Shown piece after piece: positions 44,127-52,031 of a stretch of DNA of 64,000 nucleotides; the first letter of the stretch is position 1; each line of letters starts with the position of its first letter. The DNA comes from GCA-020343675 sp964462945. GTDB lineage: Bacteria; Planctomycetota; Phycisphaerae; Sedimentisphaerales; Anaerobacaceae. Location of the stretch: positions 1-64,000 of the forward strand of contig CAYWZW010000011.1 of NCBI GenBank assembly GCA_964462945.1, read 5' to 3'. Under the pieces are notes generated by a model, which was not told where the DNA came from, did not search any database, and saw only the letters and a program-made list of their open reading frames with translations. The position numbers were made by a program, and so were the translations under genes.

Positions 44127-45587
44127 TCATGGCGGCAGGTGCGGCAGGCCGTCTGCTCCGTGCCGGCGAGCTTCGTCACCCATCAGCTTTATCAGCTCCT
44201 TCTTGACGGATTCCGGCTGGTCTGGTGGTTCGTAGCCTTTTAGCAGTCTTTCCACCTCACTATGGGCGCGCTGCTGGAGCGTTTGAGCCCCACGAGCTTC
44301 CCATCGCGACCGGTGGGCACGGTCTATGACGGGCCCCGGGAAGAAATGTTCCTTCTTGAGGTGGCGTCGAGTGTGTTCCGAGATGAGCAGATGTTTTTCC
44401 TTAAGCAATTCCTGAAAGATCGCCAGTGCCGGGAAGTCCTCTCTCGGTTCGATTCCAGCAATGAGTCGAAAGGCCATGCCGCAGATTTCATTGTCCAGAA
44501 TGAGCTTCTCAAGCGAGAAACAGCTTTCAAAGTCGAGCATACCAGGGCCGGAGATGTTGTTAATGCCGCAAAGCGCTGCCAGTACAGCTCCGATCCCGCT
44601 TTCCAGGCCCGCCTGGGCGTCCAGCTCTTTGGAGTCGCTCAAAGAAATGTATGCCTGGGTAGGCAGGTGGAGGTGCCTGCCGATTTCGTTGTACGCACAG
44701 TCGATCATCATGGTTTCGATGGCGCCCATAGGTGTGGTTTCGTGCCGGACGTCAAAGATGGCTGGTGATCCGCCGTAGAGAACAGGCGTGCCGGGATTGG
44801 CTGTCTGGCTGATGACGATGCCGCTTAAGGTTTCGGCCGTATGCTGGATGAGTGTTCCGACGAGACTAACCGGTGCTATGAACCCGGATAACGGCATGGC
44901 GATAAGCTCCACGGGGATGGAATACCGGGCGCAGTCTAACAGGTTTTGCGAGGTGACCTCGCTCCATTTCAGAGGGGAAGTAGGACAGCAGGAAAAGATA
45001 GTAAGAGGTTTCTCTTTGAGAGCCTCCGGAGATTGTCGGACGGCAAGTTGAAAATCTTTCATGACCTCGAAGGATTCGATTGTAAAAGCGCCGGTTACCA
45101 CGGGCTTGGTGCCGTAAAGAAGGCTCAGAAAGAGGCGATAGCTGTCGGAAATTCTCTCCGGTACGTCTGCAGGGACCATCGCGGTGCTCGTCGAGGCGAT
45201 ATAATCGAGCTGCTCGGCGATTTTGACGAAGCTGACGTAATCGGCCGTGACGGGCCGGCGCATCGTTCTTGCCTGAGAATCCAGGATGTGCAGGGCGGTT
45301 GAGCCGGGTGTAAAATAGACGTTGTGGCCGCAGAAGTCGTGTGTTTGCTTTCCGGCGACGTCATAGAGCCCGAACGATTCGGGAGCGGTTTTCAGCGCTC
45401 TGTCAACAATCTCCCGCGTAAGGACCGCATGATGTTTTTCCATGTCAACCGGGCAGCCGCAGTCCGAGAGCATGGCCAGAACGGTCTTGTTGTGAATTTC
45501 GATTCCGAGTGTGCAGAGGATGTCAGTGGCTTGCGAAACGATCTGCTGGACGAGTTCGTCGGTCAAGAATCTGACTGTGGGTCTCAC
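44127..45587 (-). CDS. Trimethylamine methyltransferase (MttB) family protein, non-pyrrolysine
   Basis: A 486-residue MttB superfamily protein. The frame has no internal TAG, so it belongs to the non-pyrrolysine group, which includes glycine betaine and proline betaine methyltransferases (MtgB and MtpB). Characteristic parts: the opening RPTVRFLTDELVQQIVSQA, GIEIHNKTVLAML, the GSTALHILD segment, and the C-terminal EHTRRHLKKEHFFPGPVIDR. It would transfer a methyl group from a quaternary amine to a corrinoid protein, but no corrinoid protein gene is adjacent. The start is GTG with only a weak ribosome site. The substrate is unknown. Confidence 0.82.
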   Translation of the reverse strand: MRPTVRFLTDELVQQIVSQATDILCTLGIEIHNKTVLAMLSDCGCPVDMEKHHAVLTREIVDRALKTAPESFGLYDVAGKQTHDFCGHNVYFTPGSTALHILDSQARTMRRPVTADYVSFVKIAEQLDYIASTSTAMVPADVPERISDSYRLFLSLLYGTKPVVTGAFTIESFEVMKDFQLAVRQSPEALKEKPLTIFSCCPTSPLKWSEVTSQNLLDCARYSIPVELIAMPLSGFIAPVSLVGTLIQHTAETLSGIVISQTANPGTPVLYGGSPAIFDVRHETTPMGAIETMMIDCAYNEIGRHLHLPTQAYISLSDSKELDAQAGLESGIGAVLAALCGINNISGPGMLDFESCFSLEKLILDNEICGMAFRLIAGIEPREDFPALAIFQELLKEKHLLISEHTRRHLKKEHFFPGPVIDRAHRSRWEARGAQTLQQRAHSEVERLLKGYEPPDQPESVKKELIKLMGDEARRHGADGLPHLPP

Positions 45588-45790
45588 GGCAAGGTTCTTT
45601 CGATCACTATTTTACCCGGCCTCGCCCATCAACGAGGTCGTGGCAACATTGCTATGACTTTCGATTTGACCTACATACCAAATCCACGGCAAAACTGCAA
45701 CTATCGGGAGTCTTTTTTGCTGGCTTGCAGGTGTGAAGCAGTGTTGACGGCCCTGATGCCGCGAAAAGCAATGATTACGGCTATAATCTC

Positions 45791-45819
45791 TTGATTGGAG
45801 GCCGGAGTATTGGTATTAT
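45791..45819 (+). promoter_or_regulatory. Promoter for the PurF-like gene
   Basis: TTGATT (45791-45796), 17-nt spacer, TATTAT (45814-45819). This is the only element that I support in the 334-nt divergent region 45588-45921. Confidence 0.5.
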
Positions 45820-45921
45820 CAGGACGGGTCGGGCGTTCTGGAGAGATCAAGATGCTACGCGGTTCAGTGAAAAGTCAATCGGAGTGATATTCGGCTTATC
45901 ATAAAATGAAGGAGATGGAGT

Positions 45922-47028
45922 ATGAGCGGCATTTTTGGAGTGGTCTCGAAAGGAAATTGCGTGGAAACTCTCTTCTACGGCACGGATTACCATTCCCACT
46001 TGGGAACGGAATACGGAGGCATGGTGGTCCTCGGAGAAGATTTTACCCGCCATATCCGTGATGTAAGTCAGAGCCAATTCAAATCAAAATTCTATGATGA
46101 TTACAAGAGTATGAACGGCAACAAAGGCATCGGCGTGATCAGCGCTTCTGAAGAACAGCCGATCTATCTTAACTCGAAATTCGGACCCTTCAGTATCGTG
46201 ACGAACGGGATTGTGGAAAACGCCGAAGAATTGGCCGCCAAGCTGTTGAGGAAAGGAGCATCTTTCAGCGAGGTCAGCAAGAGAGGCGTCAATACCACAG
46301 AGTTGATAGCGAAACTCATCAGTCAGGGAAACAACCTGATAGACGGCATCGAGAAGATGTTCAGTGCCATCGAGGGCTCCTGCTCGCTCTTGCTGCTCAG
46401 CCGGGCGGGAATATATGCCGCCAGAGACAGATTCGGATACACGCCGCTTGCGATTGGGAAGCGGGAAGACGCCTGGGCCGTGACCAGTGAGACCTGCGCT
46501 TTTCCAAATAATGAGTTTGAAACAGTCAAAAACCTTGAACCGGGAGAAATCGTCCTGATCAATGAAGATGGAATCGTCCAGAGAAGGCCGGGCAGCGGAG
46601 AGGTGGACCAGATTTGTGCATTTCTCTGGATCTACACCGGTTTCCCGGCATCCACGTATGAGGGAATAAACGTTGAGATCGTCAGAGAACGATGTGGGCG
46701 CTACCTTGCACAACGTGATACGGATATTAATGTTGACTTGGTCTCCGGCGTTCCTGACTCCGGATTTTCCCATGGATTGGGATATGCGATGGAGTCCGGC
46801 AAACCCTTCAGACGTCCCCTTGTTAAATATACACCCGGATACGGTCGCAGCTACACGCCGCCTTCGCAGCAGACGCGGGACCTGATTGCAAAGATGAAGC
46901 TCATCCCCATTAAGGAGGTGATTGAAGGCAACAGCATTGTTGTCTGCGAGGACTCGATCGTCAGGGGAACCCAGCTCAAGAACTTTACCATAAAAAGGAA
47001 AACTCCGCTGCAACCCAAGTCGTTGTAG
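45922..47028 (+). CDS. Amidophosphoribosyltransferase-like protein, catalytic Cys replaced, C-terminus missing
   Basis: A 368-residue PurF homolog. It opens MSGIFGVVSK: the class II glutaminase nucleophile, normally Cys directly after Met, is Ser2. Other parts of the amidotransferase domain remain (NGIVENAEEL, ARDRFGYTPLAIG, SETCAFPN). The phosphoribosyltransferase domain keeps SGVPDSG, YTPGYGRSYTPPSQ and the PRPP loop EDSIVRGT (343-350), but the protein ends 18 residues later in an unrelated KRKTPLQPKSL tail, about 100 residues short of normal. From memory, a PurF-like family with Gly in place of Cys exists in Bacteroidetes, so the loss of Cys may be ancestral while the truncation is new. 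AAGGAGATGG precedes the ATG. Confidence 0.75.
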   Translation: MSGIFGVVSKGNCVETLFYGTDYHSHLGTEYGGMVVLGEDFTRHIRDVSQSQFKSKFYDDYKSMNGNKGIGVISASEEQPIYLNSKFGPFSIVTNGIVENAEELAAKLLRKGASFSEVSKRGVNTTELIAKLISQGNNLIDGIEKMFSAIEGSCSLLLLSRAGIYAARDRFGYTPLAIGKREDAWAVTSETCAFPNNEFETVKNLEPGEIVLINEDGIVQRRPGSGEVDQICAFLWIYTGFPASTYEGINVEIVRERCGRYLAQRDTDINVDLVSGVPDSGFSHGLGYAMESGKPFRRPLVKYTPGYGRSYTPPSQQTRDLIAKMKLIPIKEVIEGNSIVVCEDSIVRGTQLKNFTIKRKTPLQPKSL

Positions 47029-47055
47029 GTCCTCATCCGGTCAGAAAGAAAGTGT

Positions 47056-47084
47056 TTGATTCGGAGAGTTCCTCGCGTTAGACT
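47056..47084 (+). promoter_or_regulatory. Promoter for the HU-DUF6941 operon
   Basis: TTGATT (47056-47061), 17-nt spacer, TAGACT (47079-47084), about 50 nt upstream of the HU ribosome site. Confidence 0.5.
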
Positions 47085-47140
47085 ATTCCGCATGTACGTT
47101 GCAGTATGAGCGCCATGATGAGTCGCTCTGGAGGTAAGCG

Positions 47141-47446
47141 ATGTCCACAATCACGAAAAAAGAGTTGCTCGATCGCATCGCCGAAAGCACCCATACCAGA
47201 CGGGGCGTGGTCAAACCCATCGTGCAATCTTTCCTCGATGAGATTATCCGTGAGCTGGTCAAGGGTAACCGCCTGGAATTCCGCGATTTTGGCGTGTTTG
47301 AGACCAGGACGCGGGCGGCCAGAAAGGCGCGGAACCCAAAAACTCTCAAAGAAGTCCAGGCCCCGGCCGCACGAGTGGTCAGGTTCAAGATGGGCCGGCT
47401 GATGAAACAGAGGGTAGGTACTCCCAAACCACGGGAGCGCCGTTAA
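47141..47446 (+). CDS. HU/IHF-family DNA-binding protein
   Basis: A 101-residue nucleoid protein. It has the N-terminal helix TKKELLDRIAESTHTRRGVV, dimer helix, and the DNA-arm start RLEFRDFGVFETRTRAARKARNPKT, in which the usual GRNPxT element appears as ARNPKT. The C-terminal extension is short and basic (KQRVGTPKPRERR). It binds and bends DNA as a dimer. GGAGGT sits 5 nt before ATG 47141. The DUF6941 gene begins 4 nt after its stop, an unusual operon partner for HU. Confidence 0.93.
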   Translation: MSTITKKELLDRIAESTHTRRGVVKPIVQSFLDEIIRELVKGNRLEFRDFGVFETRTRAARKARNPKTLKEVQAPAARVVRFKMGRLMKQRVGTPKPRERR

Positions 47447-47450
47447 CTAA

Positions 47451-47885
47451 ATGACAGGCGTACAGCCAATTTTGTTATCAGCCGTCACGTGCGGCAGAGT
47501 GATTTTCGACAAGGTCTCCGGCATGCCGAGTGTCATCGACATCGTTCAGACGATCGACGCTCAAAGATATCCGGCCAGACATCCGCAAATCGTCTTTTTC
47601 TGTGAGCTGACAAACGGGCACGGAACAACGGAAACAAGAGTAAGACTTGTTGACGCTCAGGAAGAGGAGAAGGTCATATTCGAGCGGGCGGGAACGGTGC
47701 GGTTTGAGGACGTTAAACAGATTGTGACTTTGGCGGTGAACTTGCAGGGTCTTGTCTTCCCCCGTCCCGGCGAGTATCGCTTCCAGCTCCTCTCCGGCGG
47801 GCATTTGCTCGGGGAAAGACGAATTCTCTGTCGAAAGATTGAGCTGCCACCCGGCCCCGGAGCCGACGGACCCCAAAAGCTCTAA
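47451..47885 (+). CDS. DUF6941 family protein
   Basis: A 144-residue soluble protein. It matches the small beta-rich DUF6941 family by its opening PILLSAVTCGRVIFDKVSG, then SVIDIVQTIDAQRYPARHP, and the C-terminal FPRPGEYRFQLLSGGHLLGERR. The family has no known role but resembles domains that sense or bind ligands in Planctomycetota. It is probably translated together with HU (4-nt gap). The family assignment is from memory of this pattern. Confidence 0.65.
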   Translation: MTGVQPILLSAVTCGRVIFDKVSGMPSVIDIVQTIDAQRYPARHPQIVFFCELTNGHGTTETRVRLVDAQEEEKVIFERAGTVRFEDVKQIVTLAVNLQGLVFPRPGEYRFQLLSGGHLLGERRILCRKIELPPGPGADGPQKL

Positions 47886-48009
47886 GTGGATGTTCGATTG
47901 CCGGATTAGCCACGAAGGCAGAAAGTCACAAATCAAAATATACATCATGGCCTTAGTGTCTTGGTGTCTTTGTGGCAAAAGGAAGGTTGCAAATCGCAAA
48001 TCGGTCAGG
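47886..48009. repeat. Degenerate intergenic repeat
   Basis: The stretch contains GCCACGAAGGCAGAAAG and, 50 nt later, CTTAGTGTCTTGGTGTCTTT with GTGGCAAAA, which read as near reverse complements of each other (an imperfect long inverted repeat). Similar sequence is common between genes in related genomes as far as I recall. Confidence 0.4.
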
Positions 48010-48237
48010 ATGGATACGATTCTCTATATTGTTGCCGGCCCGCTTTTCCTAATCTCCATCGCTGCACATTTTTATGTGAAGCTTCGCCTGCGCCCAAAGG
48101 AAGACCCCGATTCGCAAGACTACCACGAGTTCGAAGACCAGCAGCCGGAGTTCGCCAACTATGCCAGATGGTCAAGAATTACTTTCGCCGCCGCTGCCCT
48201 CAGCGTCTTGCTGCTGTTTGTCGCCGCCGTGATCTAA
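48010..48237 (+). CDS. Small two-TM membrane protein
   Basis: A 75-residue protein. TM1 is DTILYIVAGPLFLISIAAHF (about 2-21), followed by a charged middle (KLRLRPKEDPDSQDYHEFED), and TM2 covers about 56-74 (ITFAAAALSVLLLFVAAVI). It is not recognised. The start is ATG 48010; the upstream frame runs back through the intergenic repeat and is rejected. The ribosome site (AGGA overlapping the ATG) is poor, so expression is uncertain. Confidence 0.5.
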   Translation: MDTILYIVAGPLFLISIAAHFYVKLRLRPKEDPDSQDYHEFEDQQPEFANYARWSRITFAAAALSVLLLFVAAVI

Positions 48238-48253
48238 CGCCCGCATCCGAAAT

Positions 48254-48307
48254 CGCGGGACGATGTTCCCGCGTCCTGAGCGCAGCCGAAGGACCTGCTT
48301 GGCCTTT
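48254..48307 (+). terminator. Hairpins and T-run upstream of the first blaI
   Basis: CGCGGGA (48254-48260) / TCCCGCG (48267-48273) is followed by GTCCT (48273-48277) / AGGAC (48290-48294), and a TTTTTT run is at 48302-48307. The second hairpin includes the sequence TCCTGAGCGCAGCCGAAGGA, which resembles a dispersed genome repeat. A terminator role is plausible but the T-run is 7 nt from the stem. Confidence 0.4.
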
Positions 48308-48373
48308 TTTCTGCGTTTTTGAGGCCAAGACGCAGAGTATAAAATTTTTTCGACGAATTTTCTATTTTCTCTC

Positions 48374-48402
48374 TTGACAATTACTATGATATATAGTACT
48401 TT
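48374..48402 (+). promoter_or_regulatory. BlaI-type promoter/operator, module 1
   Basis: TTGACA (48374-48379), 17-nt spacer, TACTTT (48397-48402). The spacer and the start of the -10 box hold TACTA-TGATATA-TAGTA (48382-48398), an inverted repeat of the kind bound by BlaI/MecI repressors. Binding here would block transcription of the blaI-M56 pair directly downstream. Confidence 0.75.
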
Positions 48403-48454
48403 TGTATGGCGTAGCAAGAGGCAGGGTTCGGTTTGAGATATGGAGGTTAATCTT

Positions 48455-48847
48455 ATGAGTGCCAAGTTGCTTGATGATTTGGGCGAGCTGCAGCGTGCGG
48501 TCATTGAGGTGGTCTGGGAGCTTGGCGAAGCGAGCGTTCATCAGGTACGCGAGCAAATTAGCCGCAAGAAGAAGCTGGCCTACACAACGGTGCTGACCGC
48601 GATGCAGAAGTTGGAAAAGGCCGGCTGGCTCCGGCATCGCGCTGAGGGCAAGGTCTATGTCTATGCACCGACGCGAACCCGTGAAGAAGCGGGCGCCAAT
48701 TCGGCGCGCAAATTTATCGAGCGCATGTTCGACGGGGATGCCCTCTTGATGTTTCAGCATTTGCTGCGACAGGGTGAATTGAGTGATGAGGAGTTGCAAG
48801 AGCTTCGAAAAATGATCGACGATAAGAGGAAGGAGATGAAAAAATGA
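48455..48847 (+). CDS. BlaI/MecI/CopY-family repressor, module 1
   Basis: A 130-residue winged-helix repressor. The helix-turn-helix covers about 10-60 (LGELQRAVIEVVWELGEASV, then LAYTTVLTAMQKLEKAGWL as recognition helix and wing), and the C-terminal helices (about 75-128) mediate dimerisation. GGAGGT 7 nt upstream fixes ATG 48455. The stop overlaps the M56 protease gene by 4 nt. By analogy with BlaI, it would be cleaved by its partner protease upon signal, relieving repression of its own operon at 48374. Confidence 0.92.
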   Translation: MSAKLLDDLGELQRAVIEVVWELGEASVHQVREQISRKKKLAYTTVLTAMQKLEKAGWLRHRAEGKVYVYAPTRTREEAGANSARKFIERMFDGDALLMFQHLLRQGELSDEELQELRKMIDDKRKEMKK

Positions 48848-51354
48848 CAGGCGAGATATTCTCAGCAGATTTTTCGCCGTGGATGTGCGTATGGCAGAGC
48901 ACGATTTTCCTTGTGGCCGGGCTGTTGGGCAGCTTTCTACTACGGCGTCACGCGCCACAGGCGCATCAGGTCGTGCTTCTGTCGATGATCGCAGCGGTGA
49001 TTGCGCCGGGTGCCAGCGCATTAGTGAAGCGCTATGAGCTCGGTGTGTTTGCAGCGAAGGCGCCGGCAATCGAATCGCAAGGCGAGCGTTGGGTTTCGGT
49101 TGACAATCACGAAGCGACCGGCACGGTTACCGCTGAAGACGTTGAGCGCAAGCCCGCTGCTTTTGACGAGGTTACGTCCTCACCTGCATCCGTTTCGCGC
49201 GCTGCTAAATTCCCGTGGCGGTTCGCTGTGTTGTGCGGGTGGATTGCGGCAAGCTTAATCCTAACTGTGCGATTGCTTGCGAGCTTCATATTGGGCGTTC
49301 GCCTGCTGGGGCGGGCGAGGCCGTTGGATTGCGAAATAATTGAACGGGCGGTGCATCTGGCCAAGGCCAGACTTGGAATAAGCAAGGATATACAAGTTTG
49401 CAGCAGCCCGAGAATCTGGAGTCCTGTGATATGGTGCTGGAAGCGCAGACCCGTCTTGTTGGTGCCGAGCGCAGCCGGGCAAGGCGACAATCGGATTGAC
49501 TGGACCGCCGTGCTTTGCCATGAATTGGCCCATTGGAGGCGCCGGGATCATATCAGCGGGTTATTGGCAGAGCTGGTGCTCTGTATTTTGCCGTGGCAGC
49601 CGCTTCTGTGGTTGGCGAAATCGCGCTTGATAAACCTGAGCGAGCACGCATGTGATGATTGGGTCTTAGCGACCGGCCAGTCCGGCACGGATTACGCCGA
49701 GTCCCTTCTCGACCTGGTCCCCGGCAGACAGATGGCCTTCGTCCCTGGGGTAGTCCGCAGTAAAAAGACTCTGGCCGGGCGCGTTCGCCGGGTTCTACAA
49801 GGCGGATGTGCCAGCCCGCATAGCGGCCTGCGCTGGAGTCTGGCTGTTACTCTCGTGGCCGGATGCATCGCCGTCGGAATGGCCTTTGGGCAAACAAGAC
49901 CATCCCGGCCAACTGGGACCATCAAAACCAAAGTCAGCCGCTTAGCAGTCATTGAACAGCCTGCATTCCCTGTAACAATGATAAAGGGCAGGATTCTGGA
50001 CCCCAACGATGAACCTGCATATGGTGCAAGCATTGTCGCCCTGCCAGTGACGTCCTGGGGTTACTATACCGAGCCTCGGAGTCAGAACAAAGAAGGATAT
50101 TTCGAACTGCCCTGGTCACCGACATGGATTGAGCAGGACAAGCCCATCTATCTTATGGCGATAGTACAAGATCCGAAAAGCCAAGCTGCTTTGGTCGAGG
50201 TCAAAGACCCAACATCGCCGGTGACTGTTCGACTTGAGCCCGCCTTTGCAATCACAGGAAAAGTCGTCGATCCCGGCGGCCAACAAATAGAGGAATGTTT
50301 GGCAACTATTTCACTGTCCACTAAATTCAAGTGTCAGGCACCAATCTATAGTTTCCGAGGAGGAAGATGGTGGGAGCGCATGTTGTCGCCATTACCTTAC
50401 GGAGTTAAGTATAAGCTAACCGTTCAGGCCAAAGGCTACCAGACCCGGCAAATCATCGTTGACGGGACAGATAAAAGTAAAAAACTCCTCGACCTCGGCA
50501 CAATTACTCTGCAACCTCAAGACAAAACCAAACCTGAAGTTGCAGAGCAGTACGGTGATCTGGATTTGGAGAAAGAATTTCATAGGGTCTATTCTCTTGA
50601 TAAGGATGAAATCATTAAACTCATCAAGGCGCCATTTGTGCTCGGTCGCCAGGAATATTTTCAAAATCCGATTTCTATTTACCCCCGTATATTTGATTCT
50701 CTTGAATCTCAAGGTGCTATTCAGGCCAGCTTACTTTGGGATGGTAAAGCCCTAATGGAAACATCGATGAATGGATATACTCATACCCATAGAAAGCCCA
50801 GACTTGAATATACTTTACTGTTGACATTGCGTATGCCACATTATGATTTCAACCTTCCCAAAGAGCTGAACATAGAAATGCCCTATGGTGACTGGATTGT
50901 CCGCGCTGATTCGCCGAGAAACGAACAACTCCGGTCCCTGGAAGAGATTATCTATGCCGAGACAAATAGGGCAATCCGCTTCGAGGAGCGCACAATTGAA
51001 CGAGAAGTCATCGTAGCCAGTGGCCGGTATGAATTCAAGCCGCACCCCAGCGGGAATTACCCGAACTATATTCCTCTCTGGGATGGCAGACTCCAAACTT
51101 CTGAGTACACAGTTGATTCGCTTGAGGGGCTGTTCGCCAATATTGAGCGTGAGATAAAAATGAAGATTGTGGATGAGACCGAACCGGCGGAAAACGCAAC
51201 GATCCGGTTCCAATGGGTGAAACGGGATCCGGAACCGACAGGAGATAAACTAAGCGTTCTTCTGGATGACCTCGCCAAGACGACGTCGCTTCAGTTCAAA
51301 GTCGAGCGCCGACCAGGCGAAATATGGGTCGTCACCGAGGCGAAGGGGATCTGA
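48844..51354 (+). CDS. BlaR1-like M56 membrane metalloprotease with large sensor region, module 1
   Basis: An 836-residue membrane protease. TM helices lie at about 15-33, 40-60, 125-150 and around 240 and 340. The zinc site is HELAH (226-230) with the downstream LSEHACDDW (265-273), as in M56 proteins. There is no penicillin-binding domain. After the last TM, residues about 380-540 resemble carboxypeptidase-regulatory-like beta-sandwiches (IKGRILDPNDEPAYGASIV; ITGKVVDPGGQQIEECLATI). The C-terminus LSVLLDDLAKTTSLQFKVER resembles TIGR03435-type tails. The signal sensed is thus not a beta-lactam in any obvious way. It overlaps blaI by 4 nt. Confidence 0.85.
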   Translation: MTGEIFSADFSPWMCVWQSTIFLVAGLLGSFLLRRHAPQAHQVVLLSMIAAVIAPGASALVKRYELGVFAAKAPAIESQGERWVSVDNHEATGTVTAEDVERKPAAFDEVTSSPASVSRAAKFPWRFAVLCGWIAASLILTVRLLASFILGVRLLGRARPLDCEIIERAVHLAKARLGISKDIQVCSSPRIWSPVIWCWKRRPVLLVPSAAGQGDNRIDWTAVLCHELAHWRRRDHISGLLAELVLCILPWQPLLWLAKSRLINLSEHACDDWVLATGQSGTDYAESLLDLVPGRQMAFVPGVVRSKKTLAGRVRRVLQGGCASPHSGLRWSLAVTLVAGCIAVGMAFGQTRPSRPTGTIKTKVSRLAVIEQPAFPVTMIKGRILDPNDEPAYGASIVALPVTSWGYYTEPRSQNKEGYFELPWSPTWIEQDKPIYLMAIVQDPKSQAALVEVKDPTSPVTVRLEPAFAITGKVVDPGGQQIEECLATISLSTKFKCQAPIYSFRGGRWWERMLSPLPYGVKYKLTVQAKGYQTRQIIVDGTDKSKKLLDLGTITLQPQDKTKPEVAEQYGDLDLEKEFHRVYSLDKDEIIKLIKAPFVLGRQEYFQNPISIYPRIFDSLESQGAIQASLLWDGKALMETSMNGYTHTHRKPRLEYTLLLTLRMPHYDFNLPKELNIEMPYGDWIVRADSPRNEQLRSLEEIIYAETNRAIRFEERTIEREVIVASGRYEFKPHPSGNYPNYIPLWDGRLQTSEYTVDSLEGLFANIEREIKMKIVDETEPAENATIRFQWVKRDPEPTGDKLSVLLDDLAKTTSLQFKVERRPGEIWVVTEAKGI

Positions 51355-51373
51355 CAGCAATTGTGGGATATCG

Positions 51374-51388
51374 GGGCCGTAACGGCCC
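51374..51388. repeat. Hairpin after the first M56 gene
   Basis: GGGCCG-TAA-CGGCCC at 51374-51388 is a strong 6-bp hairpin 20 nt after the stop codon. There is no T-run, so it may stabilise the transcript end or act as a weak terminator. Confidence 0.35.
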
Positions 51389-51558
51389 AAACTTATTCAA
51401 CTTACTTCGGAATCAATTGCGGTGGTTTCTCCCTTACGGCGTAATACACGGCGAGAAAATGGGGTCAATCGACGGACCGCTGCGACATGGTTCGTTCGCG
51501 TTTCCAGGGGCGGAAATAGGGGGTAAAAGATTTTTTTGAAAATTTTTTATTTTTTCTG

Positions 51559-51587
51559 TTGACAACTACGACATTGTGTAGTACTTC
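51559..51587 (+). promoter_or_regulatory. BlaI-type promoter/operator, module 2
   Basis: TTGACA (51559-51564), 17-nt spacer, TACTTC (51582-51587). ACTAC-GACATTGT-GTAGT (51565-51582) fills the spacer exactly as in module 1. The A/T-rich run upstream of the -35 box is also similar in both modules, which indicates duplication of the whole unit. Confidence 0.75.
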
Positions 51588-51638
51588 ATTATGAGTATTC
51601 AGGAACAGACTTGATCGGTAGAACGGAAGGTTGGCTCT

Positions 51639-52031
51639 ATGAACAGGAAATCACTCGATGACTTCGGTGAATTGCAGCGTGCGGTCATCGAGGCGGTTTG
51701 GGAGTCTGGCGAAGCGACCGTCCGCCAGGTATGGAAGCGGCTGTGCCGCGAAAAGGAGCTGGCGTACACAACGGTGCTGACCGCCATGCAGAGACTTGAG
51801 AGAGACGGCTGGCTGAAGCATCGCGTCGAAGGCAAGACGCACGTCTATCTGCCGACGCGGACACGGGCCCAGGCTGGCGCCGGGTCGGTGCGGAAATTCG
51901 TGCAGCGGATGTTCGATGGAAACGCCCTGGTGCTGTTCCGCCAGCTTGTTGAGGAGGACCAACTGAACGATCAGGAGCTTCGAGAGCTGCAACAACTGAT
52001 CAATGAAAAACGAAGGGAGAGACGGAAATGA
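51639..52031 (+). CDS. BlaI/MecI/CopY-family repressor, module 2
   Basis: A 130-residue paralog of the repressor at 48455, with the same length and the same blocks (LQRAVIEAVWESGEATVRQV, ELAYTTVLTAMQRLERDGWL, VRKFVQRMFDGNALVLF). Differences cluster in the first helix and the dimerisation helices. The recognition helix is nearly identical to that of module 1, so cross-binding to both operators is likely. GGAAGG lies upstream of ATG 51639. It overlaps the second M56 gene by 4 nt. Confidence 0.92.
   Translation: MNRKSLDDFGELQRAVIEAVWESGEATVRQVWKRLCREKELAYTTVLTAMQRLERDGWLKHRVEGKTHVYLPTRTRAQAGAGSVRKFVQRMFDGNALVLFRQLVEEDQLNDQELRELQQLINEKRRERRK

Noticed and set aside
44127..45587. Possible pyrrolysine codon in the MttB-family gene
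   Set aside because: The reading frame is complete at family length without any in-frame TAG, so it belongs to the non-pyrrolysine group.
47752..48009. N-terminal extension of the two-TM protein back to 47752
   Set aside because: The extension overlaps the DUF6941 gene and runs through a degenerate intergenic repeat, so it is unlikely to be translated.
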